Positions 9,287 to 15,950 of a stretch of DNA of 17,101 nucleotides are shown here, in pieces. A model generated the notes under the pieces. That model was not told where the DNA came from. It saw only the letters and a program-made list of their open reading frames with translations, and made no database searches. Both the position numbers and the translations under genes were made by a program. Origin of the DNA: Glaciecola sp. UBA983 (GTDB lineage Bacteria > Pseudomonadota > Gammaproteobacteria > Enterobacterales > Alteromonadaceae); the NCBI GenBank assembly GCA_002292215.1, contig DBBN01000039.1, positions 1-17,101 on the forward strand, read 5' to 3'. Position 1 is the stretch's first letter, and each line of letters begins with the position of its first letter.

Positions 9287-9833
9287 CTGGCAGCTGTGCG
9301 CGTGCTTGGGTTAAAATTTGTTCAAAAAACGCTTTGCCTAAGCGCTGTGCTCGCGCCACATTATCTTCAGGGATAGTGTGTGCATAGGGCATGTTATCAA
9401 GTACTTGGCTTAAGCTATCTTCACGTAATATATGATAAATAGGCAACGGCGAACGATTGGTATAATGACTCGGTGATGAAGCCGCTTCACCTTCAAATTG
9501 ATAATCAGGATGAAAACTCGCGATTTGAAATACACCTTCAAACCCTGAATTTTCAAGAGATTGCTCCAATAACATCAAGCCATCTAAATAATCATAAAAA
9601 TCTAAATTAGCCCAATCCACAATGAATAGGGTCGTATCCACATTATTGTGAGTATTTAAAAAATGTAGCTGTTGCGTAAAATCTTGCTGAATATTCGCCC
9701 AATCCTGCGAGGCATTAACATGATACCGAATCGCACCTTGAGTAAAGGGCTTTTGTGCGAAAGGGCAAAAGTTTTGCCCAATCACCATTTCCGTTAACCA
9801 ATGCTGTGTGGCTTTTATTATCGCATCAGACAT
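9276..9833 (-). CDS. DUF1415 family protein of unknown function
   Basis: The 185-residue product fits the DUF1415 family, found widely in proteobacteria without a known role. It has the typical start, with HWLTEMVIGQNFCPFA (11-26) including Cys23, the central stretch LFIVDWANLDFYDYLDGL and the late RSPLPIYHILREDSL. No signal peptide or membrane segment is seen, so it is probably cytoplasmic. The ATG follows the folD stop by 3 bases and the 3' end overlaps trmO by 11 bases, so it is translated as part of the folD-trmO-proS message. Conserved Cys, His and Asp residues could indicate an enzyme or metal site, but that is speculation. Confidence 0.88.
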   Translation of the reverse strand: MSDAIIKATQHWLTEMVIGQNFCPFAQKPFTQGAIRYHVNASQDWANIQQDFTQQLHFLNTHNNVDTTLFIVDWANLDFYDYLDGLMLLEQSLENSGFEGVFQIASFHPDYQFEGEAASSPSHYTNRSPLPIYHILREDSLSQVLDNMPYAHTIPEDNVARAQRLGKAFFEQILTQARAQLPDER

Positions 9834-9836
9834 AAT

Positions 9837-10691
9837 TTAAGAGTGCGCCTTAACATATGCTTCTAGTGTATTTTCAATGAGACTAGCAACAGTCATCGGA
9901 CCTACACCACCTGGAACCGGCGTGATCCAACCGGCTTTTTCGGCAGCTTTATCAAATTCAACATCACCCACTAACGAGCCGTCAGCTAAACGGTTAATAC
10001 CCACATCGATGACAATTGCATTTTGCTTGATCCACTCACCAGGAATAAAGTTAGGTTTACCCACTGCAACCACTAACAAATCAGCACGTTCGACGTGGCT
10101 TTTTAAGTCTTGGGTAAATTTATGACAAGTTGTTACCGTACAACCGGCAAGTAATAGCTCCAAGCCCATTGGACGACCGACAATATTAGATGCGCCGACG
10201 ATAACCGCGTCTAAGCCTTTGACATTACGCTTAGTGGATTCAATCATGGTCATTATACCTTTAGGGGTACAAGGACGAATAGCCGGGATACGCTGTGCTA
10301 ACCGACCAATATTGTATGGATGAAAACCATCTACATCTTTATGTGGGTTTATGCGTTCTAAGATCAACTCAGAATTTAATCCAGCGGGTAAGGGTAATTG
10401 CACCAAAATACCATCAATGGTGTCATCTACATTTAAGGTATCAATTAATTCAAGAAGTGCTTCTTGACCCGTTGTTGCAGGTAAATCGTAGCTTTTTGAT
10501 ACAAATCCTACTTCATCACAAGCTTTACGTTTATTATTTACATAGACCTGAGATGCAGGGTCGCTTCCAACTAAAACAACGGCTAAACCTGGTGCGCGCT
10601 TTTTGGCTGCGACTGCGCCAGTAACGTATTCAGCGACATCTTTACGGACATTTTTTGCGATGAGTTTGCCATCAATTAGGTGAGCTTGCAT
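9837..10691 (-). CDS. folD: Methylenetetrahydrofolate dehydrogenase / methenyltetrahydrofolate cyclohydrolase
   Basis: FolD is the bifunctional enzyme that converts 5,10-methylene- to 10-formyl-tetrahydrofolate using NADP+, supplying one-carbon units for purine and formyl-Met-tRNA synthesis. It has 284 residues, near the usual 288. The active site residues Tyr50 and Lys54 lie in YVNNKRKA, followed by GILVQLPLP and the Rossmann segment [14 protein letters not shown]. The C-terminal signature is [10 protein letters not shown]. An AAGG 6 bases before the ATG supports the start. It is the first gene of a tight minus-strand run (DUF1415, trmO, proS, pldA) and is divergent from the tRNA pair. Confidence 0.98.
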   Translation of the reverse strand: MQAHLIDGKLIAKNVRKDVAEYVTGAVAAKKRAPGLAVVLVGSDPASQVYVNNKRKACDEVGFVSKSYDLPATTGQEALLELIDTLNVDDTIDGILVQLPLPAGLNSELILERINPHKDVDGFHPYNIGRLAQRIPAIRPCTPKGIMTMIESTKRNVKGLDAVIVGASNIVGRPMGLELLLAGCTVTTCHKFTQDLKSHVERADLLVVAVGKPNFIPGEWIKQNAIVIDVGINRLADGSLVGDVEFDKAAEKAGWITPVPGGVGPMTVASLIENTLEAYVKAHS

Positions 10692-10727
10692 GAAAAACCT
10701 TGAGTGAATTGAGCATTTAGTAGGTAT

Positions 10728-10756
10728 ATTGTTTCACAAGTAGCATAAATTGCCAA
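10728..10756 (-). promoter_or_regulatory. Candidate folD operon promoter
   Basis: On the minus strand TTGGCA (10751-10756) and AACAAT (10728-10733) are separated by 17 bases, giving a leader of about 30 bases. The -35 box matches 5 of 6 consensus bases and the -10 box 4 of 6. Confidence 0.38.
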
Positions 10757-10764
10757 AAAATAAA

Positions 10765-10793
10765 TTGACCTTAATGAGTCTAATCGGTAATAT
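10765..10793 (+). promoter_or_regulatory. Stable-RNA-type promoter of the tRNA pair
   Basis: TTGACC (10765-10770), a 17-base spacer and TAATAT (10788-10793) form a strong sigma-70 promoter. The bases right after the -10 box are GCGCGTCC, the GC-rich discriminator typical of promoters under stringent control. The predicted transcript start is a few bases before tRNA-Pro. Confidence 0.75.
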
Positions 10794-10806
10794 GCGCGTC
10801 CTTAGT

Positions 10807-10883
10807 CGGTGAGTGGCGCAGCTTGGTAGCGCACTTGGTTTGGGTCCAAGGGGTCGTAGGTTCGAATCCTATCTCACCGACCA
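10807..10883 (+). tRNA. tRNA-Pro (anticodon TGG)
   Basis: The 77 bases fold as a full cloverleaf. The acceptor stem is CGGTGAG with CTCACCG, the anticodon stem is CTTGG/CCAAG around loop TTTGGGT with anticodon TGG at 10841-10843, and the T arm contains GTAGG TTCGAAT CCTAT. The 3' CCA is encoded (10881-10883). A TGG anticodon can read all four proline codons when the first base is modified. Confidence 0.97.
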
Positions 10884-10904
10884 TTAATTCCCAGAGATTC
10901 CTAA

Positions 10905-10978
<74 letters not shown>

Positions 10979-11172
10979 CATTCTCTCCTTACGTCTTCTT
11001 TTCTTTGTGTCCATTAATTTAACAGTTTATTTCAAAAATATCGGATTTTTATTATTCTTTGAAAGCTTGTCTTTTTTGATTCAACTAATTAACTTACTGA
11101 TTTTATTGTTTATAATGCCTGTGTATAAACTTAGAACCCTCATGTTATATTGATTTATTTGACCAATGAAGT

Positions 11173-11255
11173 ATGTCCAAATATTTTACACATCCTGTTC
11201 TCTTTTCTAGCTATTTACTCAAATAAAGTATTAACCACTTGTTTAGTATGGACAT
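11173..11255. repeat. Inverted heptamers upstream of the sigma-54 site
   Basis: ATGTCCA (11173-11179) is repeated inverted as TGGACAT (11249-11255), 76 bases apart start to start and about 100 and 20 bases before the -24 element. They could be half sites for an activator. Seven-base matches in AT-rich DNA can also occur by chance. Confidence 0.25.
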
Positions 11256-11274
11256 TCTTCACCTGTCAATTTAA

Positions 11275-11290
11275 TGGCGTGAAATATGCT
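11275..11290 (+). promoter_or_regulatory. Candidate sigma-54 (-24/-12) promoter of the PEP-CTERM-like gene
   Basis: TGGCGTGAAATATGCT aligns with the sigma-54 consensus TGGCACGrNNNTTGCW at 10 of the 13 constrained positions. The invariant GG (11276-11277) and GC (11288-11289) are exactly 12 bases apart. Transcription would start near 11301, giving a 74-base leader to ATG 11375. In other bacteria PEP-CTERM genes are known to depend on RpoN with the activator PrsR, which makes the placement meaningful. Confidence 0.6.
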
Positions 11291-11374
11291 TTATCCATCT
11301 GAATGCCTTACGAATTGGGAATCAAGCAGTATCTCGAGGTGACTAATTATAGTATCTACACGAGGAACGCTCTT

Positions 11375-12706
11375 ATGAAACAATTTCATAAAACAGGGAA
11401 TTTATTCAAATACTCTCTTACTTTTAGCGCACTTGCAACTTGCATAAGTGTTGCAACTGCAGCCCCCATCACTCTGGTCAATCAAGGCTTTGAAACGGGT
11501 GACTTAACTGGTTGGTCTACCGTCGGCACTGTTGTTGCGGCAGGACAAACCAATGTAACCACTAATAATGGTACCAACTATTTAATATCTCCTAACGACA
11601 CGACGATGGCATTTTTGGATTCGTTAGGGGCGAGTATCAGTGATATAGAGTCTTTTTTTGGTCTGTCTAGCGGCACATTTGTTACCGCTGTGGGCCCTGT
11701 ATTTTCTGAATCAGGTGTCGAAGGCGGTGGTGACGGTGGCGAGGGGGGGGACGGCGAACCTATGGCTATGGCAGCCATTGATGTTGAGGAAGAGATAGAT
11801 GATATTCCTGAAATGGTCGATATTAACTTAACGAATGGTTCGGCAATTTCACAAAGCTTCATGGGCTTAGCGGGAGATACTGTCAGTATGTCTTGGAATT
11901 ATGCAGCCCGCGATTATATTCCCTTCACTGACCCGGCTTTTTCAATTTTAATTGCACCCGATGGCACCGCTATGGTGGATGTGTTGGCAAGTACTACTGG
12001 GCCTGGTTTGGTGACGGGTTCTGATGGTATTTCTGGGGTTTTTACCTTTGCCGAACAATTAACCCAAACAGGCGAGTACACATTAGGCTTTGCCGTAACT
12101 AACTCTGGTGATCAGATTCTCAATGCTACTTTATTTATTGATGATGGAGCTGGGGAATGTAATCCATCTTGTAATGAACTTGGTTCTCCTGAAAATCCAT
12201 TATTACCAGAGGAAGATGACACTCCTGGATCGTTTGATTTTTCATTTATAGTCACTGAACCTGCGACACCTATTTTTATCGATCCAATTATAGCGATTGG
12301 ATATGACTATATTGTGTCTAGTGGACCGAATATTGCTAGTGTAATATTGCCTAATATTGGTGATGGAGAATATGATATTTTTGGTTGGGATGGAGCTGAC
12401 TTTACCACTTTCCTAGGTGATGCATTTGCGGGTATTGCATTTGATTTTGGAAGCCTTGGTGTCGATCAATTTAGGGTCTTAGGTATCGAAACTGCGGCTA
12501 TGCTAGATCCGCTTGATAATACAGCGTTTGTTACTGGATTAACTTTTGTGTCTGCAGGTGCGATTGCGATGAGCCAAATTCCAGTGACGTTTGATACGGA
12601 TAGTGTGGTAAATAATGTGTCTGCGCCAAACATCGTTTCGTTAGTCGGAATTGGTTTCTTAAGCTTGATGTATATTCGTCGTCGTCGGAACCTAGTGATG
12701 CACTAA
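11375..12706 (+). CDS. PEP-CTERM-like exported surface protein
   Basis: The 443-residue product starts with a signal peptide (MKQFHKTG..., cleaved near ATA/APITL). It ends in a PEP-CTERM-like sorting signal: VNNVSAPN, a hydrophobic helix (IVSLVGIGFLSLMYI) and RRRRN. Such proteins are processed by exosortase and delivered to the surface with exopolysaccharide. The N-terminal part begins NQGFETGDLTGWSTVG, common in this group. A linker rich in Gly and acidic residues follows (GGGDGGEGGDGE, then a Met/Ala and Glu/Asp stretch). A C-terminal beta module with IAIGYDYIV and AFVTGLTFVSAG is also usual in the group. GAGGA lies 8 bases before ATG 11375. An upstream ATG at 11303 lacks a ribosome site and would add residues before the signal peptide. 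A G8 run lies in the coding region. The gene may be cotranscribed with the IalB-family gene. Confidence 0.85.
   Translation: MKQFHKTGNLFKYSLTFSALATCISVATAAPITLVNQGFETGDLTGWSTVGTVVAAGQTNVTTNNGTNYLISPNDTTMAFLDSLGASISDIESFFGLSSGTFVTAVGPVFSESGVEGGGDGGEGGDGEPMAMAAIDVEEEIDDIPEMVDINLTNGSAISQSFMGLAGDTVSMSWNYAARDYIPFTDPAFSILIAPDGTAMVDVLASTTGPGLVTGSDGISGVFTFAEQLTQTGEYTLGFAVTNSGDQILNATLFIDDGAGECNPSCNELGSPENPLLPEEDDTPGSFDFSFIVTEPATPIFIDPIIAIGYDYIVSSGPNIASVILPNIGDGEYDIFGWDGADFTTFLGDAFAGIAFDFGSLGVDQFRVLGIETAAMLDPLDNTAFVTGLTFVSAGAIAMSQIPVTFDTDSVVNNVSAPNIVSLVGIGFLSLMYIRRRRNLVMH
11743..11750 (+). repeat. In-frame run of eight G
   Basis: Eight consecutive G lie in the Gly-rich linker codons of the PEP-CTERM-like gene (about residues 123-126). 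The frame is open on both sides, so the sequenced state encodes the full protein. Gain or loss of one G by strand slippage would truncate it and remove the sorting signal. Confidence 0.8.
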
Positions 12707-12724
12707 GTTACAGCTAAGTTACAG
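12703..12724 (+). repeat. Perfect 11-bp tandem duplication at the stop codon
   Basis: CTAAGTTACAG occurs twice head to tail (12703-12713 and 12714-12724). The first copy contains the TAA stop of the PEP-CTERM-like gene. It looks like a recent slippage duplication. Confidence 0.8.
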
Positions 12725-12798
12725 TTAAATGCAGATATAAGAGATAAGTGCCATCAGTATGTCGAAGCCAAACATGAATAAAAAACCTTGAGGTAAGT

Positions 12799-13335
12799 AT
12801 GTTTATACGTAGTCAGTTGCAATCACATTACAACGGGGTATTCATGTTAGCTTCATTGATGTTATTGGTATCGGTAAGCGCTGCTACTGCAGCGACCGAA
12901 GAGCCATCAATATATGGTGCTTGGACGGTAAATTGTCAATCAGCAACTAGCAACACAGCGCCTGTTTGTGTTGCTACTCAACTGGTCACAAAAGGTAATG
13001 ATGCGCAACATGTCGTGATTGGTGTCACGGTTGGGTACGAAGCACAACATGCTTTACCACATATTATTTTTCGGGTTAGTCCAGGGGCTAATACTCATAA
13101 AGGAGCAGCGGTTAAAATCGACCAGCAAGCACACGTTAGTATTCCTATCTCCGATTGTGATCAACAAATCTGTGAAGTGCGCTCGTTTATTCCAAAGAGC
13201 CTACTTGAACAAATGCAGCAAGGTAGGTTGTTGCAATTTGCTTTTTTTATAAAAAACCAACAAATTACTTATCCTGTTTCGTTAGATGGCTTTGCCCAAA
13301 CTTATAAAATATTGGCATCCAACCATACTGGATAG
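12799..13335 (+). CDS. IalB-family (invasion-associated locus B) periplasmic protein
   Basis: The 178-residue product has a signal peptide (about 1-32, hydrophobic core MLASLMLLVSVSA, cleavage near ATA/ATEEP). The mature part fits the IalB family: the start GAWTVNCQS, a first Cys pair (NCQS...PVCVA), a central KIDQQ segment, a second pair (DCDQQIC) and the late PVSLDGFAQTYKIL. The four cysteines probably form two disulfides in the periplasm. IalB of Bartonella is tied to erythrocyte invasion, but family members in free-living bacteria have no settled function. GAGG 5 bases before the ATG supports the start. The gene lies 92 bases after the PEP-CTERM-like gene in the same direction and ends 5 bases before the convergent phosphoketolase stop. 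Confidence 0.82.
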   Translation: MFIRSQLQSHYNGVFMLASLMLLVSVSAATAATEEPSIYGAWTVNCQSATSNTAPVCVATQLVTKGNDAQHVVIGVTVGYEAQHALPHIIFRVSPGANTHKGAAVKIDQQAHVSIPISDCDQQICEVRSFIPKSLLEQMQQGRLLQFAFFIKNQQITYPVSLDGFAQTYKILASNHTG

Positions 13336-13340
13336 CAATT

Positions 13341-15740
13341 TTAGCATTCGTACGGCCACACCCAATCATTTATTTCTGGGCTATCAATGCCATGTTCATG
13401 GGCGTAATGCTGACATTCAATTTGTTTATCTTTGAATAATTGTTTGGCATGTGCGCCTGCTACTTTTAATTGGGGTACACGGTTTATGACATCAATCGCT
13501 AGACTAAATCTGTCTATTCGGTTTTCAATAGCCAATTCCATCGGGGTATTGATGTTGCCTCGCTCAATATAACCTCGAACATGAAGGTTCTTATGGTTGG
13601 TTCTTCTATAGGCTAACCGATGGATTAATAATGGATAACCGTGAAAATTAAAAATAATGGGTTTGTCTAGGGTAAATAAGCTATCAAAATCAATATCAGA
13701 TAGACCATGAGGATGCTCTGAATCAGGTGTCATTCGAAATAAATCGATGACATTGATAAAACGAACTTTTAATTCAGGAAAGTACTCTCTTAATAATGCG
13801 GTTGCAGCCAATGCTTCTTTGGTTGGGATATCTCCGCATCCAACCATAACTACATCAGGCTCAACACCCTTGTCGTTGCTTGCCCAGGACCAAATGCCTA
13901 GACCTTTAGTGCAATGGGTAACCGCGCTCTCCATATCAAGGTATTGCATGTGTGCTTGTTTGTCGCACACGATAACATTAATATCATTTTGACTACGCAA
14001 ACAATGATCCGCAGTGGAGAGCAGACAATTAACATCCGGTGGTAAGTAAATCCTGGTTACTTTGGGGTTTTTGTTAACCACCAAATTAAGAAAACCAGGA
14101 TCTTGATGAGTAAAACCATTATGATCTTGACGCCAAACCGTAGAGGTAATTAACAAGTTTATCGAGGCTATTGGTGCACGCCATGACAGCCCTTCTGCAA
14201 TTGCTAACCATTTAGCATGTTGATTAAACATTGAATCAATAACATGGACAAAGGCTTCGTAAGTAGCAAATAATCCGTGACGGCCGGTTAAAACATACCC
14301 TTCAAACCAGCCTTCAAGCGTATGCTCTGATAACATTTCGAGTACTCGTCCATCACGACTAAGTTCACCACCGTTATCATCTTCTGGTAAATAATCACAC
14401 AGCCATAACTTTTTACTGACTTCATATATAGCATCGAGTTTATTGGATGAATTTTCATCTGGACCAAATACGCGAAAGTTATCTTTATTAATATGCATGA
14501 TATCACGGAGCATTGCGCCAAGTGGTTGGGTATTCATGGCAAATGAAGTCGCGGGTTGTTTCATTATATAGGCATACTGCCTAAAATCAGGCATGCGTAA
14601 ATTTCTTTTTAGCAGTCCTCCATTGGCATGCGGATTGGCACTCATACGACGAATCCCCTTGGGAGCTAATTGTTGTAACTCGGGCATTAGCCTACCTTGG
14701 TCATCGAATAACTCATGGGGGTGATAACTATGTAACCATGCTTCTAAGACGCTTAATTTTTCAGGATTATTTTGGATATCTTTCAATGGGACTTGATGGG
14801 CACGCCAAGACCCTTCAAGCTTTTTACCAGCGAATTCTTGTGGGCAAGTCCAACCTTTTGGCGAGCGTAATATAATCATTGGCCACCTTGCTCGTTCAGC
14901 CTTACCAGACTGACGAGCAGTGTGCTGGATGGTGCGGATTTTTTGCACACACGCCTCCATTACCTCAGCCATTGTTGCATGCATTATTTCGGGATTATCC
15001 CCTTCTACAAAATAGGGATGCCAGCCATACCCTACAAACAATGCCTCCAACTCACTATGTGGAATGCGCGACAATATTGTTGGATTATTTATCTTGTAAC
15101 CATTGAGATGCAATATAGGTAATACAGCTCCGTCACGAATTGGATTTAAAAACTTACTGGAATGCCAAGACGTAGCTAAAGGCCCTGTTTCAGCCTCACC
15201 ATCGCCAACTGCAACTGTCACAATTAGATCCGGATTGTCAAAGGCAGCACCAAATGCATGTGATACGCTATAGCCTAACTCTCCTCCTTCATGAATTGAA
15301 CCGGGTAGTTCTGGCGTACAATGACTGCCTATTCCTCCTGGAAAAGAAAACTGTTTGAACAAGCGTTGCATGCCTTGTAGATCTTGAGCGACATCCGGAT
15401 ATATTTCCGTATAAGTGCCTTCTAGGTATACAGGGGCTATAACACCAGGAGCGCCATGCCCAGGACCGGCCAAAAATATTGCGTTCAAGTCATATTTATT
15501 GATCAGTCGATTCATATGTATATACATAAATGATAAGCCAGGGCTTGCTCCCCAATGCCCTAGTAGACGATTTTTAATATGGTGATCTGCAAGTGGCGTG
15601 TTTAATAAAGGATTATCTTGTAAATAAATCATCCCTGCTGCTAGATAATTACACGCGCGCCAATAAGCATTGAGTAACGTGAGTTCTTGCTCTGACATCT
15701 TGCCTGTAAGCGTGGTTGAATGTTCTGTATTTATTTGCAT
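13341..15740 (-). CDS. xfp: Phosphoketolase (xylulose-5-phosphate/fructose-6-phosphate)
   Basis: Phosphoketolase uses thiamine diphosphate and phosphate to split xylulose 5-phosphate (often also fructose 6-phosphate) into acetyl phosphate and an aldose phosphate. The 799 residues equal the usual length. The N-terminal domain has [11 protein letters not shown] (61-71), GPGHGAPG (92-99), signature EGGELGY (151-157) and the diphosphate-binding signature [15 protein letters not shown] (179-193). The middle domain carries [16 protein letters not shown], and the C-terminal domain ends with [14 protein letters not shown] 6 bases before the ATG supports the start. No acetate kinase gene is adjacent, so acetyl phosphate would be used by enzymes encoded elsewhere. 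Whether it prefers xylulose 5-phosphate alone cannot be told from the motifs. Confidence 0.96.
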   Translation of the reverse strand: MQINTEHSTTLTGKMSEQELTLLNAYWRACNYLAAGMIYLQDNPLLNTPLADHHIKNRLLGHWGASPGLSFMYIHMNRLINKYDLNAIFLAGPGHGAPGVIAPVYLEGTYTEIYPDVAQDLQGMQRLFKQFSFPGGIGSHCTPELPGSIHEGGELGYSVSHAFGAAFDNPDLIVTVAVGDGEAETGPLATSWHSSKFLNPIRDGAVLPILHLNGYKINNPTILSRIPHSELEALFVGYGWHPYFVEGDNPEIMHATMAEVMEACVQKIRTIQHTARQSGKAERARWPMIILRSPKGWTCPQEFAGKKLEGSWRAHQVPLKDIQNNPEKLSVLEAWLHSYHPHELFDDQGRLMPELQQLAPKGIRRMSANPHANGGLLKRNLRMPDFRQYAYIMKQPATSFAMNTQPLGAMLRDIMHINKDNFRVFGPDENSSNKLDAIYEVSKKLWLCDYLPEDDNGGELSRDGRVLEMLSEHTLEGWFEGYVLTGRHGLFATYEAFVHVIDSMFNQHAKWLAIAEGLSWRAPIASINLLITSTVWRQDHNGFTHQDPGFLNLVVNKNPKVTRIYLPPDVNCLLSTADHCLRSQNDINVIVCDKQAHMQYLDMESAVTHCTKGLGIWSWASNDKGVEPDVVMVGCGDIPTKEALAATALLREYFPELKVRFINVIDLFRMTPDSEHPHGLSDIDFDSLFTLDKPIIFNFHGYPLLIHRLAYRRTNHKNLHVRGYIERGNINTPMELAIENRIDRFSLAIDVINRVPQLKVAGAHAKQLFKDKQIECQHYAHEHGIDSPEINDWVWPYEC

Positions 15741-15798
15741 GTAATTTCCCTGTCAAATAGCCCTCTAGCAGCTTCACTAATTATGACTGATAAATTAA

Positions 15799-15827
15799 TG
15801 TATAGTTCGAGACACCCGTTTGTGCAA
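15799..15827 (-). promoter_or_regulatory. Candidate phosphoketolase promoter
   Basis: On the minus strand TTGCAC (15822-15827), a 17-base spacer and TATACA (15799-15804) give a moderate sigma-70 match about 58 bases before the ATG. The rest of the 210-base divergent region holds a weak inverted repeat, ATTAGC (15888-15893) / GCTAAT (15908-15913), and no clear promoter for the right-hand gene. Confidence 0.35.
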
Positions 15828-15950
15828 CAAATACTGGTAAATGGATCGAGGATAAAGACAGTTTTACCTGTGCCTTAGTCTAGAAAAATTAGCGTAAACT
15901 TTCGATTGCTAATACACCTACTGTATTCATTTTAAATTAACGAGTGCAAT

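Larger units (their letters stand above)
10981..11374. other. Long AT-rich intergenic region with upstream control elements
   Basis: No gene was found in these 394 bases. There is no convincing intrinsic terminator for the tRNA transcript. Seen instead are a possible vegetative promoter (TTAACT 11089-11094, 16 bases, TATAAT 11111-11116), the inverted heptamers ATGTCCA (11173-11179) and TGGACAT (11249-11255), and a sigma-54 type promoter at 11275-11290. The last 74 bases would be the leader of the PEP-CTERM-like gene. The length and AT richness suit a promoter controlled from a distance. Confidence 0.6.

Noticed and set aside
11034..11050. Hairpin AAAAAT/ATTTTT as terminator of the tRNA transcript
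   Set aside because: The stem is six A-T pairs with no GC, too weak for an intrinsic terminator.
11303..11374. Upstream in-frame ATG that would add 24 residues to the PEP-CTERM-like protein
   Set aside because: It has no ribosome site, lies about 2 bases after the predicted sigma-54 start and puts residues before a normal signal peptide. ATG 11375 has GAGGA at good distance.
11578..11862. Minus-strand open frame rich in Ser and Pro opposite the PEP-CTERM-like gene
   Set aside because: Its composition is the complement of the Gly/Asp-rich linker; there is no start signal.
15888..15913. Inverted repeat ATTAGC/GCTAAT as an operator between phosphoketolase and the HlyD-like gene
   Set aside because: The arms are only 6 bases with a 14-base spacer, likely by chance in AT-rich DNA.
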